Shown here one piece after another: positions 57,551 to 64,000 of a DNA stretch of 64,000 nt. Location: positions 480,207 through 544,206 of the forward strand of contig UEHQ01000002.1 in assembly GCA_900489925.1 (NCBI GenBank). The letters run 5' to 3'. The notes beneath the pieces were generated by a model. The model had not been told where the DNA came from, did no database searches, and saw only the letters and a list, made by a program, of their open reading frames with translations. Within the stretch, counting starts at the first letter, position 1, and each line of letters opens with the position of its first letter. This stretch comes from Hyphomicrobiales bacterium. GTDB lineage: Bacteria; Pseudomonadota; Alphaproteobacteria; Rhizobiales; Rhizobiaceae. The position numbers and the translations under genes are program-made.

Positions 57551-57970
57551 TCAGGCGGACTGGGGAGGCGCGCGCGGCTCGGCGATGAGACCGCGTAATA
57601 TCGGCGGAGCGGGCGTTTCGCGTGGGACGACAATATCGACCGCGGTTGCGACCACGATCCGCAGCAGATCGCCGTGCACGCTGACGATGGCCGGCATCGC
57701 AGCCGAAGCCAGCCGGCACAATGTGCCGCATGGGCACTCGGGAAGCTTCTTGACCGGCGCACCACCATGCCCGACTTCGCTGATCGAGCCATCGGCGGCT
57801 GCAGAGCAGATGATCTGGAAAGGATCGACGGCCGATGCGGCCATCGCCCCCTGCGCGGTGCCGGAAAGCAGGCCTTGAACAAGCAGTAGGCAGCCGATCA
57901 GCAGCGCAATGGCGCTGGCCGTTCCCCTGTCCCGCAATAGGCGCCGAATCCTGCTCATGCGATCGTCCAT
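57551..57970 (-). CDS. DUF2946-like exported protein
   Basis: The 139 aa product has a signal-type hydrophobic helix (IALLIGCLLLVQGLLSG) and then DPFQIICSAADG-like text and CPCGTLCRLAS, a Cys pattern resembling DUF2946 proteins often found beside PepSY proteins and TonB receptors in copper or iron uptake loci. The start is uncertain: 57970 or 57958. It precedes the PepSY gene by 65 nt on the same strand and is divergent from coaBC. Confidence 0.6.
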   Translation of the reverse strand: MDDRMSRIRRLLRDRGTASAIALLIGCLLLVQGLLSGTAQGAMAASAVDPFQIICSAAADGSISEVGHGGAPVKKLPECPCGTLCRLASAAMPAIVSVHGDLLRIVVATAVDIVVPRETPAPPILRGLIAEPRAPPQSA

Positions 57971-58082
57971 GTCATAATCAGATGGGCTTGTCACTGCGAC
58001 CGATAAGACCTGCCCCGTCGATTGCTTATTATTCGCCAAAGGCTTAGGGTCGAAGTCGGTTACTTGTGCGACGGGCGAGATC

Positions 58083-59291
58083 ATGGTTTTCAGCGGCAAA
58101 CGCATCCTTCTCATCATCTCGGGCGGCATTGCAGCCTATAAGAGCCTCGACCTGATCCGGCGGCTTCGCGAGCGCGGTGCGGCCGTCCGCCCTGTGATGA
58201 CCAAGGGCGCGCAGGAGTTCGTGACGCCGCTTGCCGTCGGGGCGCTCGCTGCCGATCACGTCTTTACCGATCTTTTCTCGCGGCAGGACGAGCAGGACGT
58301 CGGCCACATCAGGCTGGCGCGCGATTGCGATCTGGTGCTCATCGCACCGGCGACCGCCGATCTGCTGGCGAAGATGGCCGCCGGGCTTGCCGACGACCTC
58401 GCCTCGACCATTCTGCTGGCAACCGACCGGCCCGTTCTCGTGGCACCCGCCATGAACCCGCATATGTGGGCGCACGCCGCAACGAAGCGAAACATCAAGA
58501 CTCTCCGAGACGACGGTATCCGCTTTGTCGGGCCGATGGCAGGAGAGATGGCCGAGAGCCGGGAGGCCGGCATCGGGCGAATGGCAGAACCGCTCGACAT
58601 CGTTGCCGCAGCCGAGGCGATGTTCGACGACAGCCCGAAGCCGCTGGCCGGCCGCAAGGCGATCGTTACCTCCGGGCCAACGCATGAGCCGATCGATCCC
58701 GTCCGCTACATAGCCAACCGCTCCTCCGGCCGTCAGGGTCACGCGATCGCTGCGGCCCTATCCAAGCTGGGCGCCGAAGTCACGCTCGTATCCGGCCCGG
58801 TCACCATTGCGGATCCCATCGGCGTCCGAGCCATCCACGTGGAGCGTGCGGAAGAGATGCGCGACGCCGTGCTTGCGGCGCTTCCGGCCGACATTGCCGT
58901 CATGGTCGCGGCCGTTGCGGACTGGCGCGTCGCGTCCGCCTCCGGCCAGAAGATCAAGAAGCATCCTGGCGAATCCATTCCGACACTGGCGCTGACTGAG
59001 AACCCCGACATCCTGAAGACGGTCGGGCACCACACCATGCGGCCAAAGGTGGTCGTCGGCTTCGCGGCGGAAACCCAGAATGTCGAGAGCAATGCGAGGA
59101 CGAAGCTCGAACGCAAAGGGGCGGACTTCATCGTCGCCAACGACGTCTCGCCGGCCACGGGCATCATGGGCGGGGTTCGCAATCAGGTGAAGATCGTCGG
59201 CCGCGACGGCATCGAGCAATGGCCGGATCTCGCCAAGGACGAGGTGGCACACAGGTTGGCCGCCTTGATCGCCAAACAGTTCAAGCCGTAG
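58083..59291 (+). CDS. coaBC: bifunctional phosphopantothenoylcysteine decarboxylase / phosphopantothenate-cysteine ligase
   Basis: CoaBC (Dfp) carries out two steps of coenzyme A synthesis. The 402 aa product has the flavin CoaC part (LLIISGGIAAYKSLDLIRRL; PAMNPHMWAHAATKRNI) and the CoaB part (ATVTSGPTHEPIDPVRYIANRSSG-like block, here VTSGPTHEPIDPVRYIANR; FAAET). In other rhizobia it is close to ubiB (from memory), so 42-58 kb looks inserted. Its end overlaps the next, opposed gene by 11 bp. Confidence 0.96.
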   Translation: MVFSGKRILLIISGGIAAYKSLDLIRRLRERGAAVRPVMTKGAQEFVTPLAVGALAADHVFTDLFSRQDEQDVGHIRLARDCDLVLIAPATADLLAKMAAGLADDLASTILLATDRPVLVAPAMNPHMWAHAATKRNIKTLRDDGIRFVGPMAGEMAESREAGIGRMAEPLDIVAAAEAMFDDSPKPLAGRKAIVTSGPTHEPIDPVRYIANRSSGRQGHAIAAALSKLGAEVTLVSGPVTIADPIGVRAIHVERAEEMRDAVLAALPADIAVMVAAVADWRVASASGQKIKKHPGESIPTLALTENPDILKTVGHHTMRPKVVVGFAAETQNVESNARTKLERKGADFIVANDVSPATGIMGGVRNQVKIVGRDGIEQWPDLAKDEVAHRLAALIAKQFKP

Positions 59292-60090
59292 CGGCTATTC
59301 GCTGCCGATCGGCTGCCCTTTCGCTCAGGCAGAACGGCGCAATGTCGAGGCCGGTCTCGCTCAGCGTCACGGCGCTGCCATCCGGTATCTCCGCCCAGGC
59401 ATCAACGTCATCGTTGAGCGGCTCGGAAACAAGGCAGAATCCCTTGCCCAAAGGCGAAGCATAGAGCGTCGGAGCCTTGCGGTCCGTGGCATAGCGGATC
59501 GCATAAAGCGACTTTCCGTCGGAAAAAGCGGCCGTATAGCGCACCAATGCCGAGCCGAGGATCTTCTCGGCAAGCCCTTCGACAAAGCCGATCATCTCGG
59601 CCATCGCCGCGATCGGTGTCTGGCGCAAGCCGAATTGAAGGGCGAGCAGGAACATCAGTTCGGAATCGGTCGTGCCGCCGCGCGCGTTGAACAACTCGTC
59701 GTCGAGCATGGCTTCCATCGCCCGGCGCAAGCGCTCAAACCCGGCGATCTGGCCATTGTGCATGAATGACCAATTGCCGAAGGCGAAGGGATGACAGTTG
59801 TCGCGCCGGGTACCGCCGCCCGTGGCAGCGCGCACATGGGCCAGAAAAAGCGGCGAGCGGATCTGCCGCGCAAGGCTCTTCAGATTGCAATCCGACCAAG
59901 CGGGAAGCGTATCGCGGTAGCGTCCTGGCTCTGGGCGGTCGCCATACCAGGCGATACCGAAGCCGTCGCCATTGGTCGCCGTCTTGGCGCGTGTTGCGCA
60001 ATGGGATTGCTCGATCAGGGAATGCGCAGGCGAAGACACCAGCTCCTCAAGATAGAGGGGGTCTCCACGATAGGCTGCCCAGCGACACAT
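59281..60090 (-). CDS. class II glutamine amidotransferase (YafJ-like)
   Basis: The 269 aa protein begins MCRWAAYRG, so Cys2 becomes the N-terminal nucleophile, and has NGDGFGIAWYG, RAATGG and HPFAFGNWSFMHNGQI. It belongs to the YafJ group of glutamine amidotransferases without a fused synthase. The related EgtC acts in ergothioneine synthesis, but no egtB or egtD is nearby, so I do not assign that. Function is otherwise unknown. Confidence 0.87.
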   Translation of the reverse strand: MCRWAAYRGDPLYLEELVSSPAHSLIEQSHCATRAKTATNGDGFGIAWYGDRPEPGRYRDTLPAWSDCNLKSLARQIRSPLFLAHVRAATGGGTRRDNCHPFAFGNWSFMHNGQIAGFERLRRAMEAMLDDELFNARGGTTDSELMFLLALQFGLRQTPIAAMAEMIGFVEGLAEKILGSALVRYTAAFSDGKSLYAIRYATDRKAPTLYASPLGKGFCLVSEPLNDDVDAWAEIPDGSAVTLSETGLDIAPFCLSERAADRQRIAATA

Positions 60091-60352
60091 GCTCTTTCAC
60101 TCCGGAGCCCGCCGTGCCCGCGGCGGGAGAATGCTGAAACGCAACGACGATTGTCGAATCCGATGGTTAATAAGAACTAAACACAAAGACGGCTTGCAAG
60201 CGGAACATGACAATTTTCTGACGCCGGCTGCGATCAAATTCCGCGATGCAGCAATTTCTTTTGTGAACAGTGCGTTCTACCAGCGCCGGACTTCGCGGCC
60301 CTCGCCAACGTCGCTATATTTGCCGGCAAGTAGAACCACCGAGAGGATGATT

Positions 60353-61264
60353 ATGTCGATCCGTCCCGTAAAGCATTTGAGCACTGCAACACCGACCATG
60401 GAGGGCGCCGGCGTCAAGCTGCACCGCGTCTTCGGCTTCGGCGATCCGTCGCTGACCGATCCATTCCTGATGATGGACGATTTTCGCAACGACCATCCGG
60501 CGGAGTATATCCGCGGCTTCCCGTGGCATCCGCATCGCGGCATCGAGACCATCACCTATGTGCTGGCCGGTACCGTCGAACACGGCGACAGCCTCGGCAA
60601 TCGTGGACTGCTGGGCGCCGGCGATATCCAGTGGATGACCGCGGGCAGCGGCATCATGCACCAGGAAATGCCGAAGGGCGACTTCGCCGGCCGCATGCAC
60701 GGCTTTCAGCTCTGGGCCAACCTTCCGTCGTCGCTGAAGATGACCGCGCCGCGCTATCAGGACGTCAAATCCGCTGATATCCCCGTGGTCGTCGATGACG
60801 ACGGGACGGCCGTTCGCGTCATCTGTGGCAACTTCTGGGGCAAGGCCGGTCCCGTGGATGGCGTTGCCGCCGAGCCGATCTATCTCGACGTTTCGGTCCC
60901 GCCGGGCAAGAAGAAGCGCCTGCCGGTCGATACCTACCGCAACGCATTCGCCTATATCTTTGCCGGTTCCGGCACCTTCCGCGACGCGTCCAAGCCATTT
61001 GGCGTGCGCGTCGAGAAGGAGGTGAACGGCGAGGAGCTGAACATCCGCGACATGTCCGGCAACCGGACGCTGGTTGTTTTCGACACCGGCGACGAGGTGA
61101 CGGTACAAGCGGGCGATGAAGGCATCCGCTTCCTGCTGGTCTCGGGAAAGCCGATCGAAGAGCCAGTCGCGTGGCACGGACCGATCGTCATGAACTCGCG
61201 AGAAGAGATCATGCAGGCGATGCAAGAGTTGCAGAACGGCACCTTCATCAAGGCGGCACACTAA
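60353..61264 (+). CDS. pirin family protein
   Basis: The 303 aa bicupin has the pirin signature FPWHPHRGIETITYVLAGTVEHGDSLGN with two His iron ligands (about 58 and 60) and GSGIMHQEMP with His and Glu. Some pirins have quercetinase activity, others bind regulators. The ATG at 60353 has GAGAGG upstream; the frame is open earlier without family character. Confidence 0.92.
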   Translation: MSIRPVKHLSTATPTMEGAGVKLHRVFGFGDPSLTDPFLMMDDFRNDHPAEYIRGFPWHPHRGIETITYVLAGTVEHGDSLGNRGLLGAGDIQWMTAGSGIMHQEMPKGDFAGRMHGFQLWANLPSSLKMTAPRYQDVKSADIPVVVDDDGTAVRVICGNFWGKAGPVDGVAAEPIYLDVSVPPGKKKRLPVDTYRNAFAYIFAGSGTFRDASKPFGVRVEKEVNGEELNIRDMSGNRTLVVFDTGDEVTVQAGDEGIRFLLVSGKPIEEPVAWHGPIVMNSREEIMQAMQELQNGTFIKAAH

Positions 61265-61299
61265 CCCGGCTTACGAATGGCAGCCTTTCCACAGGAAGC

Positions 61300-61328
61300 G
61301 AGAGTGACGCCCGCGGGGCGTCACTCTC
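61300..61328 (+). terminator. long perfect hairpin after pirin gene
   Basis: GAGAGTGACGCCC (61300-61312) pairs with GGGCGTCACTCTC (61316-61328) around a 3-base loop, 35 nt after the pirin stop. There is no T-run, so termination is likely but not certain. Confidence 0.6.
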
Positions 61329-61449
61329 GTCCTGACCTTGTAAAAGCCATTGTAAAACCTCGTTGATTCCGATCGTCGGAAAATACAGCGCAGACCTCCC
61401 GCAAATACGGAGCGTCATCCGTCGGGATTACATCTTGCATCTGCGACGA

Positions 61450-61475
61450 ATCAGCCTACCTTTTACTTATCGATA
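61450..61475 (+). promoter_or_regulatory. possible promoter of the short transcript
   Basis: TTGCAT (61436-61441) followed 15-16 nt later by TACCTT (61457-61462) is a moderate -35/-10 match upstream of the small ORF. Support is weak. Confidence 0.3.
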
Positions 61476-61499
61476 ACAGAACGAAAGGAAGGTGATCCA

Positions 61500-61571
61500 A
61501 TGTCTAATGAGATTTCGGACCTCGTAACAGGCATGGAAGAGGTGAAGAAAGCGAGGCAGCCCTCGCTCTGA
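61500..61571 (+). CDS. 23-codon small ORF with extended Shine-Dalgarno
   Basis: ATG at 61500 opens MSNEISDLVTGMEEVKKARQ followed by PSL and TGA. Upstream, AAAGGAAGGTGATCCA (61484-61499) is the complement of the 16S rRNA 3' tail with one extra A, an exceptionally long ribosome-binding match ending at the ATG. A Rho-independent terminator lies 62 nt after the stop. The peptide is charged and non-hydrophobic with no runs of one regulatory amino acid, so it is not an obvious attenuation leader. No family is recognised. Confidence 0.55.
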   Translation: MSNEISDLVTGMEEVKKARQPSL

Positions 61572-61628
61572 ACCCAGCCTTCCTTGGATCGCCAAAGCGG
61601 TCCGGCCACGTTACAGGCCAAAGCTCAT

Positions 61629-61657
61629 GGAAGGGTCGCCTCGGGCGGCCCTTTTCC
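61629..61657 (+). terminator. Rho-independent terminator after the small ORF
   Basis: AAGGGTCGCC-TCG-GGCGGCCCTT forms a 10-bp stem with one wobble pair, ending in TTTT. It would give a transcript of about 200 nt. Confidence 0.75.
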
Positions 61658-61735
61658 ATTTCTACCATCCTTATTCCTCCACCATCCCTGCTTTGCCTGA
61701 CCGATTGACCACGGTCCTCATTCGGATTATTCGTA

Positions 61736-61752
61736 AAGTCATCTGATGACTT
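61736..61752. promoter_or_regulatory. GntR-type operator in front of the FadR-family gene
   Basis: AAGTCATC-T-GATGACTT is a perfect 8-bp inverted repeat about one centre base, 12 nt before the regulator's ATG. Size and shape suit a FadR/GntR dimer, so autoregulation is likely. Confidence 0.6.
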
Positions 61753-61764
61753 AATGAAACGCCG

Positions 61765-62442
61765 ATGCAACCACTCGCAAAAACCAATCTCGCCGAAACG
61801 GCGATCGAAGCGATCCGTGCCGAGATCCTGGCGAAACGCTGGGCCATCGGCGACAAGCTGCCCAACGAAGCCACGCTCTCCACCATGCTTTCCGTCAGCC
61901 GCGGCACCATCCGCGAGGCGGTGCGCGTGCTCGTTTCCCAAGGGCTTCTGGAGACCCGGCAGGGTTCCGGAACATATGTGCTGTCGACGACCGACACGGC
62001 CCTGCCGCTGACGATGGCGCGACGGGCGAGCCTGCGCGACCTGTTCGAGGCACGCTGCGCGCTCGATGTCGAAGCGGCGCGGCTCGCCGCCCTCCGGCAA
62101 TCGCCCGACACGGTCGCGGTACTGCGCGGGCTACTGGCGCAACGCGGGAACTTCGAAGGGGGCGACAAGTCCGCCTTCGTCAAACGGGATCTTGCGTTCC
62201 ATCAGGCGATCATTGCCGCTTCCGGCAATCGCGCGATGATCGAGATCTATGCGTTCTTCTCCACCTCGATTGCCGAGACCATAGAGGCGACGCTTGGGGA
62301 GGATATTCCGGAACCCGACATGCAGGCGCACACCGATATCGTCGACGCCATCGCGACGGGCGATCCCGACACAGCCGATGCGGCGGTGCGCCGTTTCATG
62401 GCTCCCGTTATCAGCGCACTCGACCGGATGCTTCTTTCATGA
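61765..62442 (+). CDS. FadR-subfamily GntR transcriptional regulator
   Basis: The 225 aa protein has a winged-helix (LAETAIEAIRAEILAKRW, KLPNEATLSTMLSVSRGTIREAVRVL, QGSGTYV) and a C-terminal FCD effector domain (LFEARCALDVEAARLAA ... FVKRDLAFHQAIIAASGN) with the metal-site Asp/His residues. It overlaps the MFS gene by four bases (ATGA), so regulator and transporter form one unit. Confidence 0.92.
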   Translation: MQPLAKTNLAETAIEAIRAEILAKRWAIGDKLPNEATLSTMLSVSRGTIREAVRVLVSQGLLETRQGSGTYVLSTTDTALPLTMARRASLRDLFEARCALDVEAARLAALRQSPDTVAVLRGLLAQRGNFEGGDKSAFVKRDLAFHQAIIAASGNRAMIEIYAFFSTSIAETIEATLGEDIPEPDMQAHTDIVDAIATGDPDTADAAVRRFMAPVISALDRMLLS

Positions 62443-63728
62443 CCACGCCTTTGCATGACACGACCTCAGCCTATGACCTTGCCGACGAGCAGCTGATCGA
62501 TGCCGAAGCCGACAGCACGCCGCAACCGGTGCCGCCCTCCGCAAGCCCTGCCGGACGGCTGGTGCTCGGAGCAAGCCTTGTCCTGATTGCATTCAACCTG
62601 CGGCCTGTCTTTTCCAGCGCATCGGCGTTACTTCCAGAAATCCGCTCTGAACTGGGGTTGTCGACGCTTGGCGCCAGCTTGCTGACGACGCTGCCGGTGG
62701 TTTGCCTCGGCGCCTTTTCGCCTTTTGCGCCGCGGCTTGCGCAGCGTTTCGGTTCCGAGCGCACGCTTCTCGGCGTGCTGTTCCTGCTTGCTCTCGGAAC
62801 GGCACTGCGCGGTACGTCATCGGTACCCTTGCTTTTCCTCGGAACGGCAATCGCCGGCGCCTGCATAGCCGTTGGCAATGTGTTGCTGCCGGGCCTGGTC
62901 AAGCGTGACTTTGCCGACCGGGCAGCGCTGATGACCGGTTTCTACACGATGGCGCTTTGTGCCGGAGCGGCGAGCGCCGCCGGATTGACGCTTCCGCTCG
63001 AGCGGGCGCTTGGCGGCTCAATGGCGGGTGCGCTGTCCGCCTGGGCATTGCCGGCCCTGATTGTGGGATTGATCTGGCTGCCGCAGGTTCTCTCGACGAC
63101 ATCGCAGGTCAGGCGCAGCGGCTATTCGGTTGTCGGCCTGTGGCGAGATCGTCTTGCCTGGCAGGTCACGCTTTTCATGGGTCTGCAATCGGCGCTCGCC
63201 TATTGTGTATTCGGCTGGCTCGTGCCGATCCTGCGCGAACGCGGGCTGGATGGCGTCACCGCCGGCGCCATCGTTTCGGCATCGGTCATGATCCAGGCCG
63301 CCTCCTGCCTCGTCGCGCCGCAGATCGCGGTCAGAGGCAAGGACCAGCGCGTCATCAACGCATCGCTCTGCGTGATCGCGGTCGTTGCCCTGCTTGGCTT
63401 GCTGTTTGCTCCGCTTTCCACGGTCTGGATCTGGGCGGTCCTGCAGGGCATCGGTCAGGGTGGTCTTATCGCGGTGGCGATGACGGCGATCGTCTTGCGC
63501 TCGCGGGATGCACATGTCGCCGCGCACCTCTCCGGCATGGCGCAGTGCGTGGGCTATCTGCTTGCGGCCATCGGCCCGCTGGTCGTCGGCCTCATTCGCG
63601 GGTGGACCGGGAGCTTCGCGTGGTGCGCGGTTCTCTTTGTCGTGCTCGGCGCCGGCGCGGCGATCAACGGCTGGAGTGCCGGGCGCGCTCGCTATGTCGA
63701 GGCGCGCACCATCGAAAAAGCGGGCTGA
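62439..63728 (+). CDS. CynX/NimT-family MFS transporter
   Basis: The 429 aa protein has an N-terminal hydrophilic part (about 40 residues) and twelve hydrophobic segments. The sequence IAFNLRPVFSSASALLPEIRSELGLS after the first helix is typical of the CynX/NimT cyanate/nitroimidazole group. Coupling to a FadR-type regulator suggests an organic-acid- or drug-type substrate, unknown here. Confidence 0.9.
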   Translation: MTTPLHDTTSAYDLADEQLIDAEADSTPQPVPPSASPAGRLVLGASLVLIAFNLRPVFSSASALLPEIRSELGLSTLGASLLTTLPVVCLGAFSPFAPRLAQRFGSERTLLGVLFLLALGTALRGTSSVPLLFLGTAIAGACIAVGNVLLPGLVKRDFADRAALMTGFYTMALCAGAASAAGLTLPLERALGGSMAGALSAWALPALIVGLIWLPQVLSTTSQVRRSGYSVVGLWRDRLAWQVTLFMGLQSALAYCVFGWLVPILRERGLDGVTAGAIVSASVMIQAASCLVAPQIAVRGKDQRVINASLCVIAVVALLGLLFAPLSTVWIWAVLQGIGQGGLIAVAMTAIVLRSRDAHVAAHLSGMAQCVGYLLAAIGPLVVGLIRGWTGSFAWCAVLFVVLGAGAAINGWSAGRARYVEARTIEKAG

Positions 63729-63810
63729 AGATCACCATCTCTTGATCCCGCTTTCTTCACCGCGGATGCTAGGTTCGACCGATCACGTCCATCCAACGGG
63801 AGGAAGACCG

Positions 63811-64000
63811 TTGCGTTTTCGATCCGCCGTCCTGCTCGTCGCCCTTTTCGCTGCAATCGCGCCCGCCCTTTCGAACGCTCAAAGCAGCGATGCTAGCCAG
63901 GGCGCGTCTCGCAGGGGGGTACTGGCGCTGCTGCCATCGGATTCGGTGACGGAGCACCAATTGACGATCGGCGACAAGACCATTGCCTATACGGCAACGG
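63811..64000 (+). CDS. secreted serine carboxypeptidase-like (S10) protein, 3' end missing
   Basis: Only the first 63 codons are in the window. A TTG start follows GGGAGGAA and gives a signal peptide (RFRSAVLLVALFAAIAPALS/NAQ). The mature start VLALLPSDSVTEHQLTIGDK followed by TIAYTAT resembles rhizobial peptidase S10 proteins. The catalytic part lies outside the window, so the call is tentative. Confidence 0.6.
   Translation, partial: MRFRSAVLLVALFAAIAPALSNAQSSDASQGASRRGVLALLPSDSVTEHQLTIGDKTIAYTAT

Noticed and set aside
59281..60090. EgtC, an ergothioneine biosynthesis amidohydrolase, because of the nearby catabolic operon
   Set aside because: The sequence fits the YafJ group, and no egtB or egtD is present; proximity to the catabolic genes is not enough.

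Overview
The window is a chromosomal segment of an alphaproteobacterium of the Rhizobiaceae type (Rhizobium/Ensifer/Agrobacterium-like). The reasons are the GC-rich coding, the gene orders mutS-glnD-murJ-trpS, tsaB-rimI-fur-olsA-miaB-phoH-ybeY-corC-lnt-praR-metK-trmB and dnaA-rpsT-ech-mutM-ubiE-ubiB, and matches to the rhizobial iron operators (Irr ICE box, RirA IRO box). No tRNA, rRNA, CRISPR array, phage gene or insertion sequence was seen. MutS is cut by the left edge and a secreted S10-type peptidase by the right edge.

Layout. 1-22.3 kb is core housekeeping on the + strand: DNA repair, nitrogen sensing (GlnD), peptidoglycan lipid II flippase, TrpRS, an Fe-S scaffold protein with an Irr-type ICE box over its promoter, tRNA modification, a Fur-family regulator, lipid acylation, the PhoH/YbeY/CorC/Lnt block, a PraR-like regulator, MetK and TrmB. 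22.3-31.6 kb is a stress and proteostasis block (nitrilase, Hsp20 with a RpoH-type promoter and a ROSE-like RNA thermometer, DUF1150, nucleoside hydrolase, GrpE, HrcA) followed by rph-rdgB-hemW. 31.6-34.8 kb holds a LysR/EamA pair, a FhuF-like ferric reductase behind two tandem IRO boxes, and a saccharopine-dehydrogenase-like protein. 34.9-42 kb is dnaA, rpsT, ech, mutM, ubiE and ubiB. The dnaA-rpsT gap has a dense cluster of GANTC (CcrM) sites.

42.0-58 kb looks like an accessory insertion between ubiB and coaBC. Its first 7 kb is a five-gene + strand operon: a histidine ammonia-lyase homologue lacking the Ala-Ser-Gly MIO triad, a hydantoinase, an N-carbamoyl-amino-acid hydrolase, a DUF917 protein and a urocanase homologue lacking the catalytic cysteine. 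Read together these match, step for step, the published ergothioneine breakdown route: ergothionase, thiourocanate hydratase, thiohydantoin desulfurase, hydantoin-propionate hydrolase and carbamoyl-glutamate hydrolase, giving glutamate, trimethylamine and sulfide. Two adjacent palindromes lie in front of the operon. The rest of the insertion holds transporters, LysR regulators, two SDR enzymes and a PepSY membrane protein split by a one-base frameshift, next to a DUF2946-like protein.

58-64 kb returns to coaBC, a class II glutamine amidotransferase, a pirin, a probable short transcript with a 23-codon ORF and an unusually extended Shine-Dalgarno, a GntR/FadR regulator with a palindrome just upstream of its start, a CynX-type MFS transporter, and the start of the S10 peptidase.
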